Assembly: GCA_905182165.1 (NCBI GenBank)
Contig: CAJJAK010000013.1
Span: forward strand, 1 to 64,000
Reading direction: 5' to 3'
DNA length: 64,000 nt
Origin: an uncultured Paracoccaceae bacterium
GTDB lineage: Bacteria; Pseudomonadota; Alphaproteobacteria; Rhodobacterales; Rhodobacteraceae
The translations under genes and the position numbers were made by a program. Positions 52,278 to 62,918 of this stretch are shown piece after piece. Numbering within the stretch: position 1 is the first letter of the stretch; each line of letters begins with the position of its first letter. The notes under the pieces are model-generated. The model was given only the letters and a program-made list of their open reading frames with translations. It was not told the DNA's origin and searched no databases.

Positions 52278-52398
52278 TCAGTATGTTCTCCATCTTTAAT
52301 TCGTTGATCAGAGCAGCTAGTAATAATTTACTCAAAATAGTATATGTTCGTCAAAGTAAAAAATAATAATTTCAATATGCCGCAAAAAGTGAGTTGTT

Positions 52399-52941
52399 TT
52401 GACATATAAATTAAAAAAATCAGTTGTGCTAGTGGGTATGATGGGTGCTGGCAAAACTGCTGTTGGTAGATCTATAGCAACTCGCTTAGGTGCAAAATTT
52501 GTTGATTTAGATGATGAAATTATTAAAGCTGCTAATATGAAAATTACTGAAATTTTTGAAACATATGGTGAGGTTTTTTTTCGTGATAAGGAGAGTAAAG
52601 TTCTTCAAAGGTTACTGGATAGAGAACCTATTGTGCTAGCAGCTGGTGGTGGCACTTTTATATCTGAAGAAAATCGTAGAATTATCTTATCAAAAGCGCA
52701 TAGTATTTGGTTGAATTCAAATTGCGCAATATTGTGGGAACGAATTAAAAATAATAAAAATAGACCATTGCTAAGTCAATATGATAGATTTGAAAAATTT
52801 AAAAATCTTTATGATGATCGTGTTAGATTTTATGCTGAGGCGGATATCTCAATTGTTAATAATCAAAATTGTTCTATTGATGAAGTAGGTAAAAGGACAG
52901 TCGATCAGTTTTTATCTCTTATAAATAGTAAATTAGAATAG
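52399..52941 (+). CDS. aroK: Shikimate kinase AroK
   Basis: A 180-residue P-loop kinase of the shikimate pathway. Walker A is GMMGAGKTAVGRSIATRL, the shikimate-binding Asp and Arg are in FVDLDDEI and FFRDKES, and AAGGGTF is the second substrate loop. The LID region has NKNRPLL. The start is a TTG at 52399; no ATG fits better. It is followed by aroB after 13 bases, the normal aroKB operon. Confidence 0.92.
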   Translation: MTYKLKKSVVLVGMMGAGKTAVGRSIATRLGAKFVDLDDEIIKAANMKITEIFETYGEVFFRDKESKVLQRLLDREPIVLAAGGGTFISEENRRIILSKAHSIWLNSNCAILWERIKNNKNRPLLSQYDRFEKFKNLYDDRVRFYAEADISIVNNQNCSIDEVGKRTVDQFLSLINSKLE

Positions 52942-52954
52942 AAAGTTTAAGTAA

Positions 52955-54087
52955 ATGGAGAGCTTAACTGTAGACCTGGGTTCGAGAAGCTATAAAATAA
53001 ATATTTCCACTGGTATTATACCGTCCCTTGGCGCCGAATTGAAAACGTATTTGAATCGTGATCGTATTTGGATTGTTTCTGATGTTAATATTCTTCATTT
53101 GTATCAAACTGACTTAGAAAAAAGCTTTATGAAAGCTGGGATTGAATTAAATTTATTAGAATTACCAAGTGGAGAAAAAACAAAATCGTTCCATTTTTTT
53201 GAAAAAACAGTTAATTGGTTTTTAGAAACAGGAATAGAACGTAACGACTTAATCATTGCTTTTGGTGGTGGGGTGATTGGTGATATTACTGGTTGGGTTG
53301 CAGCGGCTTCATACCAAATTGACGTGGAGTTGATTTTATTCAAATACCTACTACGTTGCTTGCTCAAGTTGATAGCTCTGTTGGTGGTAAAACTGGAATT
53401 AACTCTCGATTTGGCAAAAATTTGATTGGAAACTTTAATCAACCCAAGGCTGTAATAATTGATGTTAGCACTTTAAGGACACTTTGTGATCGCCAGTTAA
53501 AGTCTGGATATAGCGAAATATTAAAATATGGTTTATTAGGTGATATAAAGTTTTTCAATTGGTTGGATTTGAATGGGACAGACATTTTATCTAGGGATGA
53601 GGCGTTACTCACCAAAGCAATTAAAAAATCATGTCTCATAAAGGCAGAATTTGTTAAACAGGATGAGAGGGAGCAAGGGAAAAGAGCCTTGTTAAACTTA
53701 GGTCATACTTTTGGTCATGCTTTGGAAGCTGTTACTGGTTATTCTGAACAATTGTTGCACGGCGAAGGCGTCTCTATTGGCTGCATGTTAGCTTTTGAAG
53801 TTAGTGCTGCTATGGGTTTTACATCTCTTGAGGCTACAAAAAGGGTAAAGAGTCATCTTAGAAGAGTGGGATTGAAATCGGAGTTGCGTGAAATTAGCAG
53901 TTCTCTTCCCCCAACTGAAAAAATTATTCAAGAAATGTTCAAAGACAAAAAAGTTAATAATGGTGTGGTCAATTTTATTATGGTTAAAGACATTGGTGAG
54001 GCTTTTGTTACTGATGAGGTGGATTTTTCCGTAGTTAGTAATGTTCTGGATGCTTATTGTGAGTTGTTATTTTGTCTAACTCTTTAG
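52955..54087 (+). CDS. aroB: 3-dehydroquinate synthase AroB, frameshifted
   Basis: Dehydroquinate synthase. The N-terminal NAD-binding part includes LELPSGEKTKSFHFFEK and IAFGGGVIGDITGWVAA; the second frame has QIPTTLLAQVDSSVGGKTGIN, KAEFVKQDEREQGKRALLN and LGHTFGHALEAVTGY with zinc-ligand residues. One missing base near 53322 (GACGTGG for GACCGTGG or similar) breaks the frame between QID and RGVDFIQ. Joined length is about 376 residues, as expected. Confidence 0.9.
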
Positions 54088-54099
54088 GATCCTACATAA

Positions 54100-55411
54100 T
54101 TAGATCGTTGATAGGCCATATTTTGCCATTTTTTCATTTAACGTTCGACGTGGCAGGCAAAGCTCTTCCATAACTGATTGTATCGATCCTTTATGGCGTC
54201 TCATTGTATTATCAATTAACATTCTTTCAAATGCTTCAACATGTCTCTTTAAGTGGTTTTGCTAATGCTTTGCTCATTTGTTTCTGAATTAATTTCTTCC
54301 ATTAATAGTTTGGCTAAAGAAGCGTCAGATTTAAAATTTTGTAATATTGCTTTTTCTGCTAAATTTATTAATTGCCTGACATTTCCAGGCCATGGAGCTT
54401 GTAATAATTGAGCTGCTTCTACCGCTGTTATTACAGGAGAATGGTAACCATATTCCTCTGAATATATATCTAAAAAATCTTTACCAATTCTAATATGTCG
54501 TTTCCTCTATTTCTTAGAGGCGATAAATTAATGTTTAGTGTCGAGAGTCGATAAAACAGTGCTGGAATAATTTTTGTATTATCTATTTTATTACTAACTG
54601 TCTCAGAAATAGTAATTATTTTTAGTAAGCCTGTATGCTCGTTATCTTGATTATTTATTAGTGCCAAAAGTTTACTTTGACATTCTTCTTGCATGTGCTC
54701 AATTCCCTCTAAACATAGGGTGCCTCCCAATGATTGTTCAATAATTGATTTTTCATTATCACTACTAGATCCTTTAAAAAGTATTCTTTCCAAGTCTTCC
54801 TTAGAATGAGCTGCACAGTCGAAGAGCACAAAATTATTACCTTGTCTGCTACCACATGCATGGATCGCTTGGGCCACCAGGTTTTTACCAGTACCAGTTT
54901 CACCATTTATTAAAATATGTCCGTCCGCTCTACTTAAATCAAGAATGTCCTCTCGTAATTGGTTCATTTTTTTTGATGAACCAATTAATTTCCTTAATAA
55001 TACTGTTCCATCGGACAGCTCTCTTCGCAATGAACGGTTATCTAAGATTAGATATCGTGTTTGAACTGCACGTTTTGCTAGTTCAGCCATTCTCTCTGGG
55101 TTGAAGGGCTTTTCTAAAAAATCATAAGCTCCAAGATGCATTGCTTCAACGGCCATCGCCACATCACCATGACCAGTTATTAGTATGACAGGGAGAGTAC
55201 TATCCTTTATCATTAATTTTTTTAGAAATTCTATACCATCCATGCCTGGCATTTTTATATCTGATATTACTATTCCGGGGTGTTCTTTTCCGATGTATTT
55301 AAGGGCATTTGATGCACTGTCAAACGATTCAGTTTCATACCCAGACAACGTTAACCATTGTGTGATAGATTCTCGCATGTCCTTTTCATCATCAACGATG
55401 GAAATTTTCAT
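54100..55411 (-). CDS. DctD-like response regulator with degenerate AAA+ domain, frameshifted
   Basis: A receiver-AAA+-Fis response regulator partnered with the adjacent DctB-like kinase. The receiver has Asp51 in VISDIKMPGMDG and FLEKPF. Walker A GETGTGKN is at 170-177. However the sigma-54 contact loop GAFTGA is absent: residues 208-228 read ERILFKGSSSDNEKSIIEQS, and Walker B is GGTLCLEGIE instead of GGTLFLDEI. PWPGNVRQL and a Fis-type helix-turn-helix (CLPRRTLNEKMAKYGL) follow after frame changes near 54480 and 54260. It is therefore probably not a normal sigma-54 activator. In relatives DctBD controls C4-dicarboxylate TRAP uptake. Confidence 0.8.
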
Positions 55412-55431
55412 TTTTGCTCACCTTTATCTTC

Positions 55432-57176
55432 TCATATTGTGTCTAAAGTTGGTAAATATATTTCGAAAACTGCACCTGGAGTCTTGTTATTTCGCGCAAC
55501 TAAGCGTCCACCCAAGTCTTTTATTATCCCAGAAGAAATAGCTAAACCCAAACCCACACCATCACCAGGTTTTTTGGTTGTATAGAATGGCTCAAACAAA
55601 CTTTCCAAATCATCGATCCCTTGCCCATTGTCTTTTACACTTATAACCGCATTGCTGGTTATTTTTAAAATAATTTCAAGTTTTGGTGTTTTAGTATTTG
55701 CCATCGCATCTAGAGCGTTCCTTAAAAGATTGATCATCACTTGCTCTAAGCGTATTTGGTCTCCTAGAACGATCACAGGCTGTTCTGGTAAGATTTGAGG
55801 AATATTCAACTTGGAGTATGTTCAATTGAGAAGACATAATATTTAGAGCATCAGAAATTACTATCTTCAAATCAACTTCAACTAATTCATCACTTCCTTT
55901 ACGAGCATGGGATTTTAATTGTTTTGTAATGGTCGCCATACGCTCGATTAAGTCATCAATTCGTTGAAAACTGGATAATGCTTGGTCTGGTCTTGATCTT
56001 TGTAATAATAATTTTGCACCTGCCAAATATGTTTTCATTGCAGCCAGTGGTTGGTTTAATTCATGACTAACTGCTGCTGACATTTCACCAAGTGCTGCCA
56101 GTTTTGAGTTTTGCGCAAGACTTTGTTCAGCAACTTTCAGATTCTTTTCCGCTTTTTCACGTTCATTTATTTCATTTTGCAATCTTGAGTTCATGTGCCG
56201 AAGATTATTACTCTCTTCCATAAAGATAATTGACTGGATGCGAGAACGGCGCGATAATAAATAAAAAATTAATGTAAGTAGTATTGCTAGTGCTGTGATT
56301 TCTAACGCAATAATACCGTTCACCTTTTCTCTGACAGGTGCATATGTTGTGTAGTATAGAATTCGCCACTCGTTTTTGTTGAACCATGCTTCTAGCTGTA
56401 ACAATGTGTTTTTATTTAGGAATGCTTTTGCTGGTAATTCTTCCCAGTGGGTAAATGATTGAACAGAGTTCAAAAGGTTTTTGGGTTGAGCAGGGGAGCT
56501 TCTGATCCGTTATTTGTGAAGTAAACCACTCTGGTTTTGATGATAGTAATATTTTATCATCTTTATTTGTCACAATTACTGCTTCGGAGTTGTTTATCCA
56601 AGCATGTTCAGTTTTGATTAAACTAACTTCATTAACTATGACACCAAGTATTTGGTTTGATTCCTTTATCGATTTTAATAAATAAATTTATTTTCTTCAT
56701 TTTCAAACTAGATTAGAATAGTTGTCAATATTATTTGATCCTTTTAATTGCTGACTTAAAATACTCTTGATTTGAATGCTGATTATTTATTAAATTTTCT
56801 TTAGATTTTTGTTTAAAAGATTATCATTTGGATCTAAAAGAGTAATATTTTGAGTGTAATACTTGGTGTGTTTTTGAACATATTGATTAAGCATTTTTTC
56901 ATTATTTTTACGTAGTATTGTATGTAAGTTTGGGTCACCTGCAATTAGTAAGGTAATAAATCTATTTCTTTCTAATTCCGACTCAATTGAATTGGTATAT
57001 AATTGCAATCGCAACTCAGCTTGTTTTGTTGTTTCTTGGCTAAATCTTGCTGTTAAGGCTAGATTAGTTATTAGTATTAGTAAAATTCCAAAAATAACAA
57101 AAAGTGTTATAAAAATACGCATCAATAATGATGTTCGCATTTGAAGGTTTTCTCTTTTATAATCTTGATTTTTCAT
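55432..57176 (-). CDS. DctB-like sensor histidine kinase, multiply frameshifted
   Basis: A membrane-bound two-component kinase. The first helix (LLMRIFITLFVIFGILLILI) and a periplasmic double-PAS-like sensor are followed by a second helix near IIALEITALAILLTLIFYLL, a coiled-coil linker, the H-box AAVSHELNQPLAAMKTYL (the LNQPL form of DctB), and an HATPase with NLLRNALDAMA, DNGQGI and GVGLGLAIS. Frame changes near 56790, 56690, 56480 and 55800 split it. The stop lies about 20 bases before the dctD-like start. Ligand is likely a C4-dicarboxylate by family, not proven here. Confidence 0.82.
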
Positions 57177-57232
57177 GGTTTAAGTTGCAGTTTTTTTTGA
57201 TTCAGATGAATCCATTTTTTAATTCTACATTA

Positions 57233-57900
57233 TTAATTAAATATGGTATCAAGCGCTCCAAAGATTAAAGCACCATCGGTACCCCCTAATTGTGTGTCAT
57301 TTAATCTTTCAGGATGGGGCATCATGCCCAAGACACGTTTATTTTTAGACAAAATGCCAGCAATATTTTTAATACTTCCATTTGGATTGTTTAAGTATGT
57401 AAAGGCTACACTATTATTATCATATAAGAAGCTTAATGTGTCGTTATCTGCAAAGTAATTTCCATCGTGATGTGCGATCGGAAGGGTTACTTTTTGTTGT
57501 TTTTGGTATCCATGAGTAAATGCTGTATTATTATTTTCGATGAGCAATTCAGTATCTTTGCATATATACTTCAATCCTTTATTTCTCATTAATGTTCCAG
57601 GTAAAATTTTAGTTTCAGTTAAAATTTGAAAGCCGTTGCAAATACCTAATACGGGCACACCTTTATTTGCGCGGGCAATAATTTCATTACAAATAGGTGA
57701 TTTTGCTGCTATTGCACCACTTCTTAGGTAATCACCATAAGAAAAACCACCTGGTAATAAGATTTAATATCTATATTTTTTGGAATTATCGCTTCCTTAT
57801 GCCAAATCAAAGTAACTTTTTTTCCTGTTACTTTTTCAAATGCCACGGCTAAATCTCTATCACAGTTAGAGCCTGGGAACTGAATAACAGCAGCGCGCAT
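57233..57900 (-). CDS. purQ: Phosphoribosylformylglycinamidine synthase subunit PurQ, frameshifted
   Basis: The glutaminase subunit of FGAM synthase in purine synthesis. The start MRAAVIQFPGSNCDRDLAVA is at 57900; LPGGFSYGDYLRSGAIAA lies in the next frame; the nucleophile Cys is in VLGICNGFQIL and the catalytic His/Glu in GMMPHPERLND. A single indel near 57765 explains the shift. Joined length is about 222 residues. The start overlaps the purS stop as TAATG, so PurS and PurQ are translationally coupled. Confidence 0.9.
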
Positions 57901-58140
57901 TATAAGATTTCCACCGAATAGTTTTCGATGACTGTGTTTGCTAGCAGTTTTTCACACATCTCTTTTGCTTGATTTTTTGCTTTAGAAGGGTCTTTTTCTT
58001 TAATATCAACGTTAATTATTTTTCCTTGCTTAACTGTATTGATATTATCAAAACCAATTGAGGAAAGTGAATTTTTTATAGCTAATCCTTGTGGGTCCAA
58101 AACATCCTTCTTTTAATGTAATACTTATCAATAGTTTCAT
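57900..58140 (-). CDS. purS: Phosphoribosylformylglycinamidine synthase subunit PurS, frameshifted
   Basis: The small bridging subunit of the three-part FGAM synthase. It begins MKLLISITLKEGV at 58140 and, after removal of one extra A near 58108, continues LDPQGLAIKNSLSSIGFDNI and KEMCEKLLANTVIENYSVEI, giving the usual 79 residues. It lies between purC and purQ, the standard alphaproteobacterial order. Confidence 0.88.
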
Positions 58141-58187
58141 TAATTTTCCTCTGAATTTAATGTCTATTATACGAAACTCCTTCAAAT

Positions 58188-58913
58188 TTAAAGGACGCCT
58201 AATCGTTTAGCTACTTCAGTATAGGCATCTTTCAAGTTTCCAAGATCTTTTCTAAACACATCTTTATCGAGTCTCTCACCAGTTTTGATATCCCAAAGTC
58301 TGCAGCTGTCAGGGCTAATTTCATCTGCTAATATAATTTCAGGTTCATCAGAAAAATAACGTCCAAACTCAATTTTAAAGTCTACAAGTTTTAATCCAAT
58401 ACCAAGAAATAAACCACTGATGAAGTCGTTTACTCTTAACGAAATTGCGATCATTTCATCTAATTCTGTTTGTGTTGCCCAATTAAATGCTATCGCGTGC
58501 TCTTCAGTAACCATAGGATCGTTAAGTTTATCATCTTTGTAATAAAACTCTACAATTGGGCGAGGTAAGTGTGTGCCTTCTTTTATTCCTAATCTATCTG
58601 ACATAGAACCTGCAGCATAATTGCGAACCACTACCTCTAATGGAATAATCTCAACTCACGTATTAATTGCTCGCGCATATTTAATCTTTTAATGAAATGG
58701 GTTGGAATGCCCAATGTTCAACCCAGTCATAAAAAACTCTGATATTCTATTATTTAAAACACCCTTACCTGCGATAATATCGTGTTTCTGTGCATTATAG
58801 GCTGTAGCATCATCTTTGAAATATTGAATAAACGTACCAGGTTCAGTACCTTTGAATAAGGTTTTTGCTTTTCCATCATATATTTTTTTCCCGCGGGCCA
58901 TTCTCTTAACCAT
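58188..58913 (-). CDS. purC: SAICAR synthase PurC, frameshifted
   Basis: Phosphoribosylaminoimidazole-succinocarboxamide synthase. The N-terminus [20 protein letters not shown] (from the second ATG; the first ATG at 58913 adds four residues) is followed by [15 protein letters not shown]. Frame changes near 58707 and 58655 join [17 protein letters not shown] and [20 protein letters not shown] to DFKIEFGRY and [15 protein letters not shown], the substrate-binding end. Joined length is about 240 residues. It is 47 bases upstream of purS. Confidence 0.9.
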
Positions 58914-59032
58914 TCTTGTAATAAAGATATTTATTTTAATCGTATCTTATGCTTGATGTTTGGGCAAGCAATTGAAATTTATTTACGTTACGGTGTCTAT
59001 TTATTTTGTATATATGGTGATTTGCTAATTGA

Positions 59033-60332
59033 TTACGTGAATACTCGTTTAAAAATTGTATCAACATGCTTTGTATGATAATTAATATCAAACTTATCTT
59101 TTATTTGACCTTTAGTTAAATATTTCAAGACCTTTTTGTCTGATAATAGCTCTGTCATGAAGTCTTTATCATCTTCCCATACTTTCATAGCATTTCTCTG
59201 AACAAGCTGATAACTCTCTTCTCTTGAAACACCAGCTTGGGTCAATGCCAGTAAAACTCGTTGGCTCATCACTAGACCACGAAACTTATTCATATTTTCG
59301 ATCATTCTTTTAGGGTAAATAATTAAATTTTCGAGCACATTGGTTAACCTGTTTATAGCAAAATCTAATGTAATTGTAGTGTCTGGCCCAATATTTCGTT
59401 CAACAGAGGAATGGCTTATATCTCTTTCATGCCATAATGTTACGTTTTCTAAGGCAGGTATTACTGACATCCTAACTAACCTGGCTAAACCGGTTAAATT
59501 TTCTGTTAGTACTGGATTACGTTTATGAGGCATTGCACTGGAGCCTTTTTGTCCTTTCGAAAAATACTCTTCTGCCTCTAAAACTTCTGTCCTTTGCATG
59601 TGTCTAATTTCTGTTGCAATATTTTCTATTGAAGAAGCTATTACGCCCAGAGTTGCGAAAAACGCAGCATGACGATCACGTGGAATAATCTGTGTGCTTA
59701 TTGGTTCAACAGTTAAATCAAGTTTTTCACAGACGTATTCTTCCACTTTAGGATCAATATTTGCAAAAGTACCAACTGCACCAGAGATTGCTCCAGTCGA
59801 AATTTCATTTCGCGCAGTTAATAACCTAATTCTATTTCGGTGCATTTCTGCATAAAACCGGGCAAAAGTAAGACCCATTGTTGTGGGCTCAGCATGGATT
59901 CCATGGCTTCTACCAATCTTTATTGTGTTTTTATGTTCGTATGCTCGTTTTTTTAAAGTAACTAGAAGTTTATCAAGACCAATTAACATTATGTCTGTTG
60001 CTCTTACTAGTTGTATATTTAAACAGGTATCTAAAACATCTGATGATGTCATTCCTTGATGAACAAATCTTGCCTCTTCACTCCAATAAATTCAGATAAA
60101 TAGGTTAAAAAAGCTATCACATCGTGTTTGGTTACCGCTTCAATATCGTCAATTTTTTTTGTGTCAAAAACTAAACCCTTAGCTTTCCAAATGCGGCTGC
60201 ATTTTCTTTAGGAATTACACCTAAGGCTGCCATTGCGTCACAGGCATGAGCTTCAATCTCGTACCATATTGAATATTTACTTTCTTGTGACCAATTTTTT
60301 ACCATTTCTGGCCTTGAGTAACGAGGGATCAT
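59033..60332 (-). CDS. purB: Adenylosuccinate lyase PurB, frameshifted
   Basis: Adenylosuccinate/SAICAR lyase of purine synthesis. It starts MIPRYSRPEMVKNWSQESKY at 60332. Frame changes near 60185 (FGKAKGLVFDTKKID) and near 60080 lead to FVHQGMTSSDVLDTCLN and the clean part, with KIGRSHGIHAEPTTMG and the fumarase-superfamily signature GSSAMPHKRNPVLTENL holding the catalytic Ser. Joined length is about 433 residues. A 120-base gap with no gene separates it from purC. Confidence 0.92.
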
Positions 60333-60432
60333 TTGAAAACACCTTTTTTAAATTAATTGGCTGTATCTAATAATAGATGTACTTTTCTTTGGTAACAAGA
60401 TCAGGGCTTCAAAAGCCAGTTTTAAATAAATT

Positions 60433-61464
60433 TTATCTTCTTCGCCTACCTTCACGTCTACCACGGGCACCTTCATTTGCTCCTTCAATCTTATTTGTTT
60501 TAATCCAATTGGCACCATGAGGATCGCTATTCATTAAGAAATTAGCAGCATTTATCGCCTCCATTTCCTTACTTGCTGAACTAAGTGTGCTTCCCAGTCC
60601 AGTTAACCTTGCAAACAACGCATCATCGATATCTTCAGGTACGATAATGCCTAATTCTTTAAGAAGCATTTTTTTTGCATCGATCTTCGTTTTAGTTATA
60701 GCAAGTGTGACTGGGTTCATTATTGCCGATGTCATACCAGCAGCAATAGCCATTGGTAAAAATGCATTATTGATACCATGGCGGTTTGGCAGTCCAAATG
60801 ATATGTTTGACGCTCCACAAGTCGTGTTTACGCCTAGTTCAGTGCGTAGTTTTCTGACTAATTCAAATACCTGAAGGCCAGCAGTACGCATGGCACCAAT
60901 AGGCATAACTAAAGGATCAACAACAATATCATGCGCTGGAATTCCAAAATCTGCGGCTCTTTCAACAATTTTTTTTGCTACTGCAAATCTTACATTTGGA
61001 TCTTCTGAAATACCAGTATCGTCGTTTGATATTGCGACAACAGGCACGTTGTATTTTTTTACTAACGGTAAGATTGCTTCTAGTCTTTCCTCTTCTCCAG
61101 TAACGGAATTTAACAACGGACGTCCCTCGGCAACTGCAAGCCCAGCTTCTAATGCGGCGGGTACAGAACTATCAATACACAGAGGTATATCAACTAATTT
61201 TTCAACAAAATTATTATCTGCATATCGCGGATCTTCTGCCATTTTATTAGCAAAAACTGCTCCTGAATTTATATCTAATATTGTGGCACCAGCAGCAACT
61301 TGAGCAATTGCATCAGCTTCAACAGTAGAAAAATCTCCCACCTCAAGTTCAAGAGCTAATTTTTTACGTCCTGTTGGGTTAATTCTTTCACCAATCACTG
61401 CAAAAGGTTGATCAAAACCAATTATTGTAGTTTTGGTTTTGCTTTCTATAATCGTTCTAGTCAT
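60433..61464 (-). CDS. Methyltetrahydrofolate:corrinoid methyltransferase (pterin-binding family)
   Basis: A 343-residue TIM-barrel enzyme of the dihydropteroate synthase/MtrH-MetH pterin-binding family. FAVIGERINPTGRKKLALEL and TILDINSGAVF are the family openings, with DPLVMPIGAM and GASNISFGLPNRHGINNAFL further on. It probably moves methyl groups between a corrinoid protein and tetrahydrofolate in the MttB-type demethylation pathway. It is intact and ends in an arginine-rich tail, RGRREGRRRR, similar to that of the corrinoid activator. A MetF-like gene precedes it. Confidence 0.85.
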   Translation of the reverse strand: MTRTIIESKTKTTIIGFDQPFAVIGERINPTGRKKLALELEVGDFSTVEADAIAQVAAGATILDINSGAVFANKMAEDPRYADNNFVEKLVDIPLCIDSSVPAALEAGLAVAEGRPLLNSVTGEEERLEAILPLVKKYNVPVVAISNDDTGISEDPNVRFAVAKKIVERAADFGIPAHDIVVDPLVMPIGAMRTAGLQVFELVRKLRTELGVNTTCGASNISFGLPNRHGINNAFLPMAIAAGMTSAIMNPVTLAITKTKIDAKKMLLKELGIIVPEDIDDALFARLTGLGSTLSSASKEMEAINAANFLMNSDPHGANWIKTNKIEGANEGARGRREGRRRR

Positions 61465-61475
61465 TCTATCTTCCT

Positions 61476-62395
61476 TTAGGATTGCAGTGCGGGTGTCGCA
61501 GATATTCCACCATTTTCAATTGTCCAGTTAGCATTAGTTTTAATTCCTCCCAATGGAAAAAAATGCACATTTGTTATGAGAAAATTAGGATTTAAAGCTT
61601 TATACTCTGCTAATTCAGTTAAAATTGTATTCATGGCAATAATAATTTTTTAATATCTTTTGCTCGTTTGTTAAAACCTTTAATGAAGCTCCAACTATCG
61701 TTGGCGCTAAAGAGTTTGAAAAAGGTCTGCAACTTTGCTGGTCCAGCTACGCCGATATGAATTGGAATATTTATCCCATTTTTATTTAATTCGTTCGCCC
61801 ATTTAATTACCGGTTTTGAATCGAAACAAAATTGGGTTGTTAAAGCAAGGTTTATGTCCGTTCTTTCGTTCAATTTTTGTTTCCAGACGGAGCGCTTTGT
61901 TGACGTTGGTTAGAGATCCGTCTGGATCAATATCTTTATTTCCTTCTGGATGACCGGCAAATATAAGTTTTTAAAATTATATTTACTAAACAATTCTGTT
62001 TCAACTAATTGCATTGAATTTTCGAAAATACCGTGAGGTTTATCTACACCACCAGCTAAAATTAGTGCTTGATCAATATTAGCTTCTTCTTGATATGCCT
62101 TTATCCAATCTTCTAATATAACTTTGTTTTTTATTATCCTTGCTGGAAAATGTGGAATAACGACAAATCCTTCACTTTGAATTCGCTTTGCGGTACTAAT
62201 CATTTCTTGTATTGGAACACCTTCGATATGAGCAATATATATTCGGGTATTTTTTGGTAAAATATCATTAAAACTTTCAATTTTTGCGGCTGTTCGAGGC
62301 ATCACTTCGATTGAGAAATTATTTAGAAATAATTTTAAATGATTGCTTACGTCTTTATTGATATGTTTTGAACCAAAAAGGTTTAATAGTGACAT
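61476..62395 (-). CDS. Methylenetetrahydrofolate reductase-like protein (MetF family), frameshifted
   Basis: A MetF-type enzyme that interconverts methyl- and methylene-THF, here probably oxidising methyl groups delivered by the neighbouring methyltransferase. IEVMPRTAAKIESFNDILP, IAHIEGVPIQEMI and ILAGGVDKPHGIFENSMQLV are in the first frame (62395-61910); LALTTQFCFDSKPVIKWANE and HIGVAGPAKLQTFFKLF in the next; VHFFPLGGIKTNANW in the last, to a stop at 61476. Frame changes lie near 61890-61910 and 61640. Joined, about 305 residues. It overlaps the preceding small gene by one base. Confidence 0.85.
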
Positions 62396-62706
62396 TAGTT
62401 ATCCAATCTGATTTTCCAACCATCGTTTTTAATTAACTCTTTTAAAGTATTTTGATCGTATGTTTCTTCAAGTCGTTTAGCTTCAGTTTCCGCAATTTTC
62501 TCTTGATCACCATCAATTTCTTGTGGATCTCCTTTGCGCCATTCTGCTAAGTAACTATCGCTATCTTTAGCATTAATCTTCATCGCACAGCGATCAATAG
62601 CTTGTTCAAATCGTTCATGAAGCTGAACTTTCGCGCTTTTTCTACCTTTACCTACGATAACTTGTGCGGGTATGTCTCTCCAGTAAACAATAGTTAGGTT
62701 TGGCAT
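62395..62706 (-). CDS. Virulence_fact-family protein (PF13769) of the C1 methyl-transfer cluster
   Basis: A 103-residue protein starting PNLTIVYWRDIPAQVIVGKG, then VQLHERFEQAIDRCAM and SDSYLAEWRKGDPQEI. This is the small domain named Virulence_fact in Pfam. Despite the name, in alphaproteobacteria it regularly sits with MetF-like and MtrH-like genes and MttB systems, so a role in folate or corrinoid methyl transfer is more likely. It starts at 62706, and its stop overlaps the metF-like ATG. It appears intact. Confidence 0.85.
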   Translation of the reverse strand: MPNLTIVYWRDIPAQVIVGKGRKSAKVQLHERFEQAIDRCAMKINAKDSDSYLAEWRKGDPQEIDGDQEKIAETEAKRLEETYDQNTLKELIKNDGWKIRLDN

Positions 62707-62918
62707 AGTCGAATCTTGCTCCTTTTTTATTTGTTGTATGCTTGAGTTGTCTATTATTTTCGTTTATTTTCGACCCTCAAGTTTCAATTAACGACGTCTT
62801 GTTTTTAAGTATTATTTTTTGGTATGTCTTGGCTTGCTAGATTCGTTCTCAGAAGATAGAATCAATTAAATATATTTTATTTGAATTTTCATTAATTTAC
62901 TGAGATGAATTGGTCTAT

